Below, piece after piece: positions 1-8,703 of a stretch of 39,218 nt of DNA. The position numbers were made by a program, and so were the translations under genes. The DNA is taken from positions 1 to 39,218 of the forward strand of contig NZ_JWHR01000131.1 in assembly GCF_000808015.1 (NCBI RefSeq), given 5' to 3'. A model generated the notes under the pieces. That model ran no database searches, was not told the DNA's origin, and saw nothing but the letters and a program-made list of their open reading frames with translations. The stretch is from Terrisporobacter othiniensis (lineage in GTDB: Bacteria; Bacillota; Clostridia; Peptostreptococcales; Peptostreptococcaceae). Numbering within the stretch: the first letter of the stretch is position 1; every line of letters starts with the position of its first letter.

Positions 1-11
1 AATAACTTAAT

Positions 12-37
12 AATTTCTATTATTACCAATAGAAATT
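12..37. terminator. Weak hairpin downstream of the TetR gene
   Basis: AATTTCTATT at 12-21 and AATAGAAATT at 28-37 form a perfect 10-bp stem with a 6-base loop. It lies about 60 bases past the stop codon of the TetR gene. It is all A/T except for one pair and has no long T-run, so termination is only a guess. Nothing else is visible in bases 1-99. Confidence 0.3.
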
Positions 38-99
38 TAACTACTAAATTATCTAAAAATATTACTATCAGGTTATATATATTGTAGCAACTACAATAA

Positions 100-687
100 T
101 TATATTTTACAGCTGTATAAAACACCTTTTACTAAATTATAAGTTAAATTTGCAATCTCCTGTGATGATTCCATACAACCACCCTTCATCCATGATTTCA
201 AAATACCAATATATCCACTTTTAACAAATGAATAGACATATGCAAGATGATCCAGCTTTCCATCAAAATCTTCTTTAAGTTGATCTTTAATATGATTTTC
301 AACTAATTCCTCTAACTTAAATAAAAAACTAATATCACCATTTTTGCTGAAAATGCATTTGCAAAATTCAACATTTTCTTTTATAACATTACACATATCT
401 TCAATAAATTCATGTGCTTCTTTATATAGATCATGATTTATACCTTCTTTAGTAATATGCAATTCTAAAATGTATAAAAACTCATTATAAAGCTCTGTTT
501 CCAACTTTTCCAACATATCTGGTATGTCACAATAGTAATTATAAAAAGTAGATCTATTTAAATCTGCAACAGAAACTAATTCTTTAACTGTAATATTATT
601 TACTGGTTTTTCTTTCATTAATCCTATTAAGCTATTCTTTAAAGACTCCTTTGATTTCCTAATTCTACGATCATTTTTTGTATTCAT
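100..687 (-). CDS. TetR/AcrR family transcriptional regulator
   Basis: Predicted DNA-binding repressor of 195 residues. The N-terminal helix-turn-helix is clear (ITVKELVSVADLNRSTFYNYY, the family's 'tf.rFYyyF' pattern) and is followed by an all-helical ligand-binding domain of normal length. The frame is open upstream to 744, but I place the start at 687 (MNTKNDRR) because AAGGAGTAAA lies just upstream of that ATG, and because the upstream extension would run through a palindrome that looks like its own operator. It is transcribed divergently from a YhgE/Pip-type membrane protein, a common pairing in Firmicutes in which the regulator controls the neighbour. The ligand cannot be predicted. Family assignment is firm; the target is inferred from position. 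Confidence 0.88.
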   Translation of the reverse strand: MNTKNDRRIRKSKESLKNSLIGLMKEKPVNNITVKELVSVADLNRSTFYNYYCDIPDMLEKLETELYNEFLYILELHITKEGINHDLYKEAHEFIEDMCNVIKENVEFCKCIFSKNGDISFLFKLEELVENHIKDQLKEDFDGKLDHLAYVYSFVKSGYIGILKSWMKGGCMESSQEIANLTYNLVKGVLYSCKI

Positions 688-710
688 AATTTTACTCCTT
701 TTGCCAAAAT

Positions 711-739
711 AAACAACATTTTGCCATAAAATGTCGTTT
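711..739. promoter_or_regulatory. Palindrome upstream of TetR gene (candidate operator 1)
   Basis: AAACAACATTTT at 711-722 and AAAATGTCGTTT at 728-739 are inverted 12-base arms with one mismatch and a 5-base spacer. The site lies 24 bases upstream of the chosen TetR start and shares the half-site AAACAACA with a second palindrome at 812-830. Likely a TetR autoregulatory operator. Confidence 0.6.
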
Positions 740-811
740 ATCATACATTTTTAACTTTTTTAATGATTGAATATTATATTTTATAAAATTATAATTTTTA
801 TTATAACACAA

Positions 812-830
812 AAACAACATCGTGTTGTTT
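812..830. promoter_or_regulatory. Palindrome upstream of YhgE/Pip gene (candidate operator 2)
   Basis: AAACAACA (812-819) and TGTTGTTT (823-830) are perfect inverted arms around TCG, 35 bases before the YhgE start. The half-site matches the palindrome at 711-739, but the spacing between half-sites is much shorter. Confidence 0.6.
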
Positions 831-864
831 ATTAAAACTTAATATGGAGAAAGGTGATACATAT

Positions 865-3078
865 ATGCTAAAAAATGAATGGAAAGATTTATTCAAAAAC
901 AAATTTCTAATTGTGGCTCTTATAGCCATCATAACTATCCCAACAATTTATTCAACTTTATTCTTAAGTTCTATGTGGGATCCTTATGGAAAAATTAGCA
1001 ATCTTCCCGTTGCCGTAGTTAATAATGACGTTTCTGTTAATTATGAAGATATTAAAGTAAATGTAGGAGAAAGACTAATTGACAGTTTAAAGGAAAATGA
1101 CTCCTTAGCATTTAATTTTGTTGATGAAAATGCAGCAATGGATGGTTTAGAAAATGGTACTTATTACATGGTAATTACTATTCCTAAAGATTTCTCAAAA
1201 GATGCTACTACTTTATTAGATAAAAAGCCTAAGAAAATGGTATTAGAATATGCTACAAATCCAGGTAAAAACTATATCGCCAGCAAAATGAGTGAAACTG
1301 CTTTATCTAAAATTCAAAATACAATTTCTGAGGAAGTAACAGAAACTTATGCTAATGTTATCTTTGAACAATTTGATACTGTGGGAGATGGACTTAGCGA
1401 TGCCGCTGATGGCTCATTAGAGCTAAAAGACGGTTTAGGTGATTTAAAAGATGGTGGTGTGAAAATAAATGATGGCTTAAACACTTTATCTAATAGTATG
1501 CTAACATTTACTGATGGTACTAATACTTTATCGCAAGGCTTAAATACTTATTTAGCAGGTGTAAAATCTTTAAATGATGGTGCAAAAGAACTTTCAAATG
1601 GTGCTAATCAATTGGCTGGTGGTGCTAGTGAATTAAACTCTGCTGTTCAAAAAATATCTATCCCAAGTATATCTTTAAGTGATGAGCAAAAAAACACTTT
1701 AAAAGAAACAGCAGCTTCAAGTGTAGGTGGTTATGCTAGTCAATTATCATCTGGTATAGGTAGTGCTGTTAGCTCTAAGGTAAAAAACACTTTAACTTCT
1801 GAAAATACAGTTAAAGCAGTTTCTACAGCAATACTTAGTGATAACAACATCAAACAAATGATGGGCGCTCTTCAAGCTGTTGGATATACAAATGAACAAG
1901 CTCAAAGTTTAGTTATTGGCATAATATCAAATACATTAAATGGTGTATCTTCTAACATTACTGCTGATTCTATAACAAATGCAGTTTCACCTTCAGTATC
2001 TAGTACTATGAGTCAAATTGCAGCAGGAGCAGCAGAAAGCGGAGCTAATGCAGTTGTTAAAGAAGTAAATTCAAATCTTTCAACTTATGAAAAAATGTTT
2101 ACTACTTTAAAATCATCTACTAAAACTCTTTCAAATGGATTAAATACATTAAGTGCTGGTGCCAAAGAATTAAAAACTGGTTCAGACAAACTTGTAGCTA
2201 ATAATTCTAAGTTACAGTCTGGTATGTCATCACTTTCTGACGGTACTAATAAAATATCATCTGGAGTTAATGAATTAAAGAATGGATCTGTAAGTTTAAA
2301 GAAAGGTTTACAAACTGCTTATGATGGAAGTAATACTTTACAAACAAGTTTAGCTGATGGTGCCAAATCTGTTAAAGATACTACTTCTACAATAAATAAT
2401 AATACTTTAGAAATGTTTGCATCACCTGTTGAATCTTCTAAAACTCAAGTAACAGAAGTTGCGGATAACGGTCACGCAATGGCTGCTTATATGATGGTTG
2501 TTGGTCTTTGGGTTGGATGTATGGGATTCTGCACAGTTTATCCTTTAACTAAAAATAGTGGAAAAATAAAATCAGGCTTTAGATTATGGCTTGGTAAAGC
2601 AAGTGTAATGTATCCAGCAATAATATTAGCTTCACTAGCAATGATTACAGCACTAAGTTATTTCAACGGATTTAGCCCTGCTGATTTAAATCAAACAATA
2701 TTAGTTGCAGTTGTTGCTGCAATAACATTTATGAGTATAATCTACTTCCTAAATGTTGCCTTTGGAGTAGTTGGTAAATTCTTAGTTCTAATATTTATGG
2801 TCTTACAATTGGCTGGTTCTACAGGTACTTATCCTTTAGAATTATCTGGTGATTTTGTAGCCAAAATAACTAATTACCTTCCATTTACTCATGTAGTTAC
2901 AGCATTTAGAAGTACAATATCTGGTGGACCTAATATTAAAGGTAATTTAGCTTTTCTTATAGCTGTAGCCGTTGTTATGATATTATTAACAATTGCACTT
3001 CTTGAATTTAAAGTTAGATTTAAATCAAATAAAAATAATTTAAATGAAAGTAATATAGACGATAAATTAGCAGTTTAA
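865..3078 (+). CDS. YhgE/Pip domain-containing ABC-2-like membrane protein
   Basis: A large membrane protein of 737 residues related to Bacillus YhgE, the phage-infection protein Pip and the ESX/type VII-associated EsaA family. It has an N-terminal transmembrane helix, then an extracytoplasmic region of about 480 residues full of short glycine-rich repeats (LKDGLGDLKDGG, LSNGLNTLSAGAKELKTGSDKL), typical of the coiled-coil 'X-heptad' section of this family. Five or six C-terminal helices follow (about 545-725), with ABC-2 permease character (PLTKNSGKIKSGFRLWLGK). An ATG at 844 has no ribosome binding site. The ATG at 865 follows GAAAGGTGAT at good spacing and is preferred. Probably regulated by the divergent TetR protein. 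The transported substrate is unknown. Confidence 0.85.
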   Translation: MLKNEWKDLFKNKFLIVALIAIITIPTIYSTLFLSSMWDPYGKISNLPVAVVNNDVSVNYEDIKVNVGERLIDSLKENDSLAFNFVDENAAMDGLENGTYYMVITIPKDFSKDATTLLDKKPKKMVLEYATNPGKNYIASKMSETALSKIQNTISEEVTETYANVIFEQFDTVGDGLSDAADGSLELKDGLGDLKDGGVKINDGLNTLSNSMLTFTDGTNTLSQGLNTYLAGVKSLNDGAKELSNGANQLAGGASELNSAVQKISIPSISLSDEQKNTLKETAASSVGGYASQLSSGIGSAVSSKVKNTLTSENTVKAVSTAILSDNNIKQMMGALQAVGYTNEQAQSLVIGIISNTLNGVSSNITADSITNAVSPSVSSTMSQIAAGAAESGANAVVKEVNSNLSTYEKMFTTLKSSTKTLSNGLNTLSAGAKELKTGSDKLVANNSKLQSGMSSLSDGTNKISSGVNELKNGSVSLKKGLQTAYDGSNTLQTSLADGAKSVKDTTSTINNNTLEMFASPVESSKTQVTEVADNGHAMAAYMMVVGLWVGCMGFCTVYPLTKNSGKIKSGFRLWLGKASVMYPAIILASLAMITALSYFNGFSPADLNQTILVAVVAAITFMSIIYFLNVAFGVVGKFLVLIFMVLQLAGSTGTYPLELSGDFVAKITNYLPFTHVVTAFRSTISGGPNIKGNLAFLIAVAVVMILLTIALLEFKVRFKSNKNNLNESNIDDKLAV

Positions 3079-3092
3079 TAATTTAAAAATAG

Positions 3093-3140
3093 AAATAGCA
3101 ACTCTATTAGATAACTTATCTAATAGGGTTGCTATTTTTT
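3093..3140. terminator. Bidirectional intrinsic terminator
   Basis: Arms 3093-3114 and 3116-3137 pair over almost 22 bases (one G-T wobble) and are flanked by A-runs and T-runs. It separates the convergent YhgE/Pip gene and the lipoprotein gene and can serve both. Confidence 0.9.
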
Positions 3141-3184
3141 AATTAAACTATTTTATTATCTTTTTTACATATTATATAATATTG

Positions 3185-3712
3185 TTATTTCATTAATTCA
3201 GATTCAAATAAATCATCCCAATTGTCACCATGTTTTTGTTCCATTAAATCATCAAAGTCATCACCATACTTAGCTTCTAATTCATCTTCCCAATTAACAG
3301 GTGCTTCCACTCTATTTAACATTTCACTTAAGTCACCTTCTATTGATTTTATTAAATCTTCTTTAGTCGTTCCCTCATTTAATTTTGCATTCATTTTTGC
3401 TTCAAATTCGTCATCCCAGTTTTCGCCATATTTTGCTTCCATGGCATCATCCCAGTCATCACCATACTTAGCTTCTAATTCATCTTCCCATTTTCCATTA
3501 TACTTACCTTCTTCTAAAGCTTTTAAATCTTTTTCTAAAGAAGTCATATCCACGTTATAATTTGATGCACTATTATTTGATGTTGTTTGTGCTTGTGTAG
3601 TTGGCTGATTATTAGCCTTTTCTGCACTAGCTTCAGTATTTCCTGAACACCCTGTTAAAATTATTGATCCCCCTATAAGAGTTAATGTTAGTATCGATTT
3701 TATATTTTTCAT
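3185..3712 (-). CDS. Acidic lipoprotein with tandem W-D-D-E-A-K-Y-G repeats
   Basis: A 175-residue predicted lipoprotein. The N-terminus has a signal peptide with a lipobox (LTGC, Cys22), then a Ser/Thr/Gln-rich linker. The rest holds two blocks of about 12-residue repeats, WEDELEAKYGDD-WDDAMEAKYGEN-WDDEFEAKMNAK and, after a spacer of about 30 residues, WEDELEAKYGDD-FDDLMEQKHGDN-WDDLFESELMK. These are strongly acidic with a regularly placed Trp/Phe. The two blocks share an exact 37-base DNA repeat (3256-3292 and 3454-3490), so the protein grew by internal duplication. AAAGGGAG precedes the ATG. It stands alone between terminators. I do not recognise the family. Surface location is predicted from the lipobox; function is unknown. 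Confidence 0.8.
   Translation of the reverse strand: MKNIKSILTLTLIGGSIILTGCSGNTEASAEKANNQPTTQAQTTSNNSASNYNVDMTSLEKDLKALEEGKYNGKWEDELEAKYGDDWDDAMEAKYGENWDDEFEAKMNAKLNEGTTKEDLIKSIEGDLSEMLNRVEAPVNWEDELEAKYGDDFDDLMEQKHGDNWDDLFESELMK
3256..3292. repeat. 37-bp direct repeat, copy 1 (in lipoprotein gene)
   Basis: Identical to 3454-3490, offset 198 bases (66 codons). It encodes the WEDELEAKYGDD unit at the head of the C-terminal repeat block. Confidence 0.95.
3454..3490. repeat. 37-bp direct repeat, copy 2 (in lipoprotein gene)
   Basis: Identical to 3256-3292. It encodes the WEDELEAKYGDD unit at the head of the N-terminal repeat block. Confidence 0.95.
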
Positions 3713-3861
3713 TTTATTTTCTCCCTTTAAATTCTGTTTATTTTTTATATACTATATATACAAATCAAAAATTTAATTTGGGTACTTTTTTTATAAAAAG
3801 TATAATATTTTTTACAATATAAAGGTATACCATTTTTATACATATTTTTATAAAATTTAAA

Positions 3862-3895
3862 AAGGTATATCTTAATATGATTCAAGATATACCTT
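3862..3895 (-). terminator. Terminator of the murJ operon
   Basis: AAGGTATATCTT (3862-3873) and AAGATATACCTT (3884-3895) form a perfect 12-bp stem with a 10-base loop. On the minus strand it is followed by T-rich sequence, 7 bases past the murJ stop. Confidence 0.8.
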
Positions 3896-3901
3896 AAAAT
3901 T

Positions 3902-5449
3902 TTAAGCTTTTTTAAGCTTATTTTTTAATGTAGCCAAGATTACATTAACTTCTTGTATTCTAAGAGCCATAACACATATACCATACACTATTGCTCCACT
4001 TACCACTGACGTTGCTAATGTTATAATTTCTTTTAATGTACCTGTTCCTAATCTAAGTGCTAAATTGTTATATACAAATCTAGTTACAAGAGCCATTAAC
4101 AACGCTGACAAAAGTGCTTTAATAAATACAGTTACCACATATTTTCCACCAAATGGACCAATTTTTATTCTCAAGTTTATAAATAATAAAATAATAGTCA
4201 CTAAGGCTGATGTACTAGTGGCAAGTGCCAAACCTGCCAATTGCATATTTGTAAATTTAACAAAGGAAATATTTAAAATTATATTTAATCCCATGGCAAT
4301 TGCTCCATTTATCATAGGTGTTTTTGTATCTTGCAAAGAATAAAATACCTTACCCAAAATATCTCTAAGTCCAAAACCAATCATTCCTATAGAGTAAAAT
4401 ACAAGTGCCACTGAAGTCATATATGTTGCTCTTGCATCAAATTCTCCCCTTTGAAAAAGAATTTTTACAATTGGAGTTGATAAAATTATAGCTCCTACTG
4501 ATATAGGAATAACTAATAAAATAACTGTATTTATAGCTGTTATTATAGATTTATTAAATTCCACCTTATTATTTTCTGTTGATAATCTTGAAAGCATGGG
4601 ATAAACAACAGATGAAATTGATACTATAAACATCCCCATTACAAATTGATTTAGTTTGTTTGCATAGTTTAGTGCTGATATACTTCCTTCAACTAAAGTA
4701 GATGCTATTGTCCTATCAACTATTGTATTTATTTGGTTTACTGCTACACCAATAAGAACTGGTCCCACAAGCCAAAGCATCTTTTTAAGATATTCATCCT
4801 TAAAATTTAAAATTGGTTGATATTTATAACCTCTTTTCATGGCAAAAGGAAGTTGAAATAAAAATTGTCCTAAAAGCCCTATAAGTGCTCCAAAAGGTAG
4901 TATATATGGTGATGTTTTTACACTTAAAATTATTGATATTATTATACAAAGATTATATGGTATGGGCATAAGTCCTGGAATTATAAAGTTTTCTTTTACT
5001 TGCAAATAAGCCATCATTATGTAACTTATTCCCAAAAAAGGAATACCCAGCAACATTATTCTTGTGAAATAAATTGCTTTTTCCATTGTCTCTCCCTTAA
5101 ATCCTAGGGCAAATAATTTTACTATTTGTGGTGCAAAAAAAGCTCCTACAATTGCAAATATTAAACATATTAAAACAACCACATTGAAAATATTATTTGT
5201 ATATTTTACTGATGCACTGTCTCCATCTTTTGATCTTACTTCACAAAATAATGGTATAAATGCTGTTCCCAAAGATGTTCCCACTGCAGTAAATATAACT
5301 GCTGGAATATTCATAGCAACTAAGAATGCATCGCTTGTTGATGATGCTCCATAATATGCTGCTAAAGTTAATTCTCTACCAAAACCTAACATTTTTGCTA
5401 CTAAAGTTGCCGCCATAAGTCCTATGGCAGCTTTTGCTACTTTTGACAT
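3902..5449 (-). CDS. murJ: Lipid II flippase MurJ (MviN family)
   Basis: A 515-residue polytopic membrane protein of the MOP exporter superfamily, predicted to flip lipid II across the cytoplasmic membrane in peptidoglycan synthesis. The N-terminus (ATLVAKMLGFGRELTLAAYYG) is the conserved MurJ opening, with the R-E pair in the first helix. About 14 hydrophobic helices follow, and length is normal for the family. GGAGAT precedes the ATG. It lies 18 bases downstream of a 58-codon gene on the same strand and is probably co-transcribed with it. A terminator follows. The organism may have other MurJ or Amj-type flippases, so essentiality cannot be judged. Confidence 0.92.
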   Translation of the reverse strand: MSKVAKAAIGLMAATLVAKMLGFGRELTLAAYYGASSTSDAFLVAMNIPAVIFTAVGTSLGTAFIPLFCEVRSKDGDSASVKYTNNIFNVVVLICLIFAIVGAFFAPQIVKLFALGFKGETMEKAIYFTRIMLLGIPFLGISYIMMAYLQVKENFIIPGLMPIPYNLCIIISIILSVKTSPYILPFGALIGLLGQFLFQLPFAMKRGYKYQPILNFKDEYLKKMLWLVGPVLIGVAVNQINTIVDRTIASTLVEGSISALNYANKLNQFVMGMFIVSISSVVYPMLSRLSTENNKVEFNKSIITAINTVILLVIPISVGAIILSTPIVKILFQRGEFDARATYMTSVALVFYSIGMIGFGLRDILGKVFYSLQDTKTPMINGAIAMGLNIILNISFVKFTNMQLAGLALATSTSALVTIILLFINLRIKIGPFGGKYVVTVFIKALLSALLMALVTRFVYNNLALRLGTGTLKEIITLATSVVSGAIVYGICVMALRIQEVNVILATLKNKLKKA

Positions 5450-5467
5450 TTGTTTATCTCCTATACT

Positions 5468-5644
5468 TTACTTATTATTCTTTAATGATTTTTGTATTTT
5501 CTTTGATTCCATAGAAATTATTAGGTTTTGTAAAGAACTATCTTCTTCTCCTGATATATTTGATAATTCGCCTAAGAATGCGTCGCCCATTATTCTATAC
5601 TCCAATTTCTTTTCTTTATATTTTTTACTTTTTTTCTTTGTCAT
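5468..5644 (-). CDS. Small basic hypothetical protein (58 aa) upstream of murJ
   Basis: A 58-codon frame (MTKKKSKKYKEKKLEYRIMG...) too short for most gene finders. GGAGAT sits 7 bases before the ATG, and the stop is 18 bases before the murJ start, so the two probably form one operon. The first 13 residues are strongly basic, the centre (about 20-46) is mixed and partly acidic (SGEEDSS), and the tail is basic again. There is no membrane segment or cysteine. I do not recognise a family. Support comes from the ribosome binding site, open frame and position. Confidence 0.6.
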   Translation of the reverse strand: MTKKKSKKYKEKKLEYRIMGDAFLGELSNISGEEDSSLQNLIISMESKKIQKSLKNNK

Positions 5645-5718
5645 TGAAATATCTCCTTTTATCTTATTTCATATAATTTAATCTAAAATTTATTGACTAA
5701 TAATTTCTATAAATACAC

Positions 5719-6981
5719 TTACATCATTAGAGTTTCTCCTTGCTTTAAACCAATCTTTAATTTTTTCTTTATTTTTTCAAAAGTTTTATCATTGCTATAA
5801 ACTACAATAATCGGCACACTTTTATTAGAATCATTTTTACTTTCTGATGATTCATCCAAATAGCCCATATAAATTTTACTTATCTCATGATATATGGATT
5901 TTAATTCTTCAAATATATCTTTCGCATTAAAAATATCTTCACTTGTTGTTGATTTATAATTACTTCTAATATTGCTTTGATTACTTTTTATACTATCCAT
6001 ATATTGCTCTAAAACTGAAATATTATTTTCTTCTTGCTTAATAACTAATTTTTTATGACCTAAGTTATAATCAGATAGTTTTTTATTCAATAATTGTAAT
6101 TGAGGCTTAGTTATTGTTTCTCCCAAAGTAACTAGTATTATAATATCATCTTTTTCATCTATATCCTTACTAATCACATATTGATTTTTTAATTCTTCAT
6201 CTATAAAAGAATTTAAATTTGTTTCATCTATGGTATTTTTAATAAAACCTATAGCAGAAATCATACTAGGTATTATAACTATAATATATGAAACTATAAT
6301 GAATTTTTTAATTCTTTTTTCTTCATTAAAATCTTTATTTTTACTAGGAATCCCCAGTAACTTATTGACTAAAAGTGTTGCAATAGCTATGAAAAATCCA
6401 TTAATAAAAAATAAATAGCCTGCACCTAAGAATATACTTGCTTTTCTTGTTGCAAAACCATATCCTACTGTACAAAGGGGTGGCATAAGTGCTGTGGCTA
6501 TGACAACACCTGAAATTACATTGCTACTTTTATCACGAGTAATCCCAATCATTCCTGCTATTCCACCTACAAGTGCAATTATTACATCCCATATAGTAGG
6601 TTTTGTTCTGGCTAAAATCTCACTTCCTGCTGTATTTATGGGAGAAATCCAAAAATATAAAGTAGATGTTACTATACTAATAGCTATGGCAATTCCTAGT
6701 ATTTTAAATGATTATTTCAAAAGTTTTATATTATAAGTACCAACTCCATATCCAATTCCTATAATATATCCCATCAAAGGAGAAATTAACATAGCTCCTA
6801 TAATTACTGCTACAGAGTTCATATTTAAGCAAACGGAAGCAATAATAATTGCACACATTAATATAATTAAATTAGATCCATGTACATCCATTCCTTCTAA
6901 TATATTTTCATGTATATCTTCAAAACTTGCTTTATTTTTAGCAAATTGTTTCCTTAACTTGTATATATTAAATTTCATCAT
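5719..6981 (-). pseudogene. DUF389 / TIGR00341 membrane protein, interrupted by one in-frame stop
   Basis: Two open pieces, 6712-6981 and 5719-6552, lie in the same frame and are separated only by one TAA at 6712-6714. Reading through it gives a continuous sequence of about 420 residues that matches a DUF389 protein. The N-terminal helices include [21 protein letters not shown]. The region after the stop continues sensibly (SFKILGIAIAISIVTSTLYF, then the conserved SSNVISGVVIATALMPPLCTVGYG), followed by a soluble C-terminal domain. A CAA-to-TAA or AAA-to-TAA change would explain it. A GGAG site precedes the start (6981 or 6978). The function of the family is unknown. This is either a true recent pseudogene or a sequencing error. 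Confidence 0.82.
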
Positions 6982-7060
6982 TGTATCTCCTATACGAAAA
7001 TATTATTAATATTTTTAATATGGCCTAATTTATTAAATCTCATGTGTACTTATTAAAATT

Positions 7061-7090
7061 AAAAAGGTACCTAGTTTTTAACTAGATACC
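7061..7090 (-). terminator. Terminator after the yitT-like gene
   Basis: GGTACCTAGTT (7066-7076) and AACTAGATACC (7080-7090) pair over 11 bp with one wobble. On the minus strand a TTTTT run follows (7061-7065). It lies 20 bases beyond the restored yitT-like stop codon, which supports the gene really ending at 7110. Confidence 0.85.
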
Positions 7091-7109
7091 CGAAATTTAT
7101 TTACACTTA

Positions 7110-7726
7110 TTATGCTATTTTTTTAATTTTTAAAAGATTTTCTTTTAATATATAATCCAAAATTTTAGAGTATACAAATGTAAAAATCATACCTATAATC
7201 ACTGATTTTACTCCATATACAATTAATCCAATAAACAATACTACTATGTTAATCTTACTTATTGATTTAGCTATATTTATATTATTATTTTCTTATGAAT
7301 AATCAAAGCTATAACATCTACTCCCACTGTTGATGCATTTACTATACTACAGTAATAATATCCTATTCCTATAAATATGGCTGCTAATATTAAATCCAAG
7401 ACTACATTTACATGCAATGAAAAAGGTAAAGAGTAAAATAATGAAAATGACATGGAATAAAATACGCTACTAAATATGGATTTTGAAAAATTGTCTTTAC
7501 CTAAGAATATATAGCAAATTATTAATAATAATAAAGTTAATCCATTAGTTAAATATAAAAGTGGCACTGAAAGCATTTTATTTAATATCATAGATATACT
7601 AGTCACACCACCATTTATTATTTCATTGGGAACCATCCACTTTGAACAAGCTATTCCCAAGAATATATTTCCTATTAATATTATGGATATTTCCTTCGTA
7701 TACTTTTTTACTGTGTTTTTATCCAT
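7110..7726 (-). pseudogene. YitT family membrane protein with a one-base frameshift
   Basis: The N-terminal piece (MDKNTVKKYTKEISIIL..., start 7726 with GGAG upstream) has YitT features: WMVPNEIINGGVTSISMIL and the later ASTVGVDVIALIIHKK. The frame then closes after KIII at about 7277. Adding one A to the AAAA tract at 7288-7291 (minus strand) restores a further hydrophobic segment (INIVVLFIGLIVYGVKSVII) and a stop at 7110, giving about 205 residues, followed at once by a terminator. YitT proteins are multi-helix membrane proteins of unclear function; the DUF2179 tail of many members is absent. A homopolymer shift may be a real mutation or a sequencing error. Confidence 0.78.
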
Positions 7727-7846
7727 CTTTTTCTCCTGTATTTTAAAATTTTTTAATCTACAACATATAATATTATACATAAAATTTTAACTCAATAAAC
7801 AGTATTGATCAAATATATAAATTTATAATATACCTATATTAGCAAT

Positions 7847-7875
7847 AAAAGTCAGCAAACATTTGCTGACTTTTT
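7847..7875. terminator. Bidirectional terminator after the ABC exporter operon
   Basis: AAAAGTCAGCAAA (7847-7859) and TTTGCTGACTTTT (7862-7874) form a strong 13-bp inverted repeat with A/T-runs on both sides, 13 bases after the permease stop. Confidence 0.88.
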
Positions 7876-7887
7876 ATTTTTATTTGA

Positions 7888-8703
7888 TTAAATATTCATA
7901 TCTTTTCTTTTATAAACTAAATAAGTACTTAAAATAGAAACAAACATTATGCAAATCCCTATTATAACAAGTTTCGCTTCAAATCCATTTTTTAAAAGAT
8001 CACCCGGAGCATAATAATCAAATGGCGAGAAATACTTAAGAAATTCAAAATCTTCTTTTAATTTCCCTATTATTCCAAATAAGTAAGAAATAAAAAATAT
8101 TCCAATTGATATGGGAATCCCTCCTTTGTCAGATTTAACTAAGGCTGAAATTAATATTCCTATAGACATAAAAACAAGCCCTAAAATAAACATTCCCATA
8201 TAAACTGTTTTTATATTTATTAAAAGATCCATAAGTTCCACATTATCTGGTTTTACAAATAAAGAAACAATAATTGTAATTGCTCCTATTATGACTATAT
8301 AAATAAAATAAATTAAAATTATTGATAATAACTTTGTTGTAACAATCTTACCTCTTTTTATTGGCTTTGAGTATAAAAACTCTATAGTCCCTTGGCTTTC
8401 TTCTTTTATAAGGGCATTAACTCCAAGTATTGCCCCATAAACTGCACTAGCCATAGATATGTATTGAATAACATAAGCAAGATAATTAAATATATCTGAA
8501 AAATCCATTCCTGAATCTATATTAAAAGCTTTTAGCATATCTACTGATAAAGCACCCATTTTATCATTTACCAATTCTTGTATACCCATGTCAGCCATAG
8601 TTGGAAAAAGTGACATAAACAAAGCTATCATCATTCCACATACTACTGACCAAGTAAGGCATGATTTAAACAATCTTTTAAATTCAAATTTAAATATATT
8701 CAT
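7888..8703 (-). CDS. ABC-2 type transporter permease
   Basis: A 271-residue membrane protein with about six hydrophobic helices. It is an ABC-2 family permease: N-terminal MNIFKFEFKRLFKSCLTWSV, a large first loop, and the typical ALIKEESQGTIEFLYSKPIKRGKI segment that contacts the ATPase. Its ATG overlaps the stop of the ATP-binding gene by one base (TAATG), so translation is coupled and the two form a two-gene exporter. Proteins of this type are often involved in resistance to peptides or antibiotics, but the substrate cannot be read from the sequence. A terminator follows. Confidence 0.87.
   Translation of the reverse strand: MNIFKFEFKRLFKSCLTWSVVCGMMIALFMSLFPTMADMGIQELVNDKMGALSVDMLKAFNIDSGMDFSDIFNYLAYVIQYISMASAVYGAILGVNALIKEESQGTIEFLYSKPIKRGKIVTTKLLSIILIYFIYIVIIGAITIIVSLFVKPDNVELMDLLINIKTVYMGMFILGLVFMSIGILISALVKSDKGGIPISIGIFFISYLFGIIGKLKEDFEFLKYFSPFDYYAPGDLLKNGFEAKLVIIGICIMFVSILSTYLVYKRKDMNI

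Noticed and set aside
5424..5681. An 85-codon plus-strand frame opposite the start of murJ
   Set aside because: It is the shadow of the murJ start and the 58-codon gene, and has low-complexity Phe-rich composition and no ribosome binding site.
6552..6981. Reassignment of TAA to Gln, suggested by two in-frame TAA codons (DUF389 and SASP copy)
   Set aside because: Many intact genes in the window end with TAA at the expected position, so TAA is a normal stop codon here.
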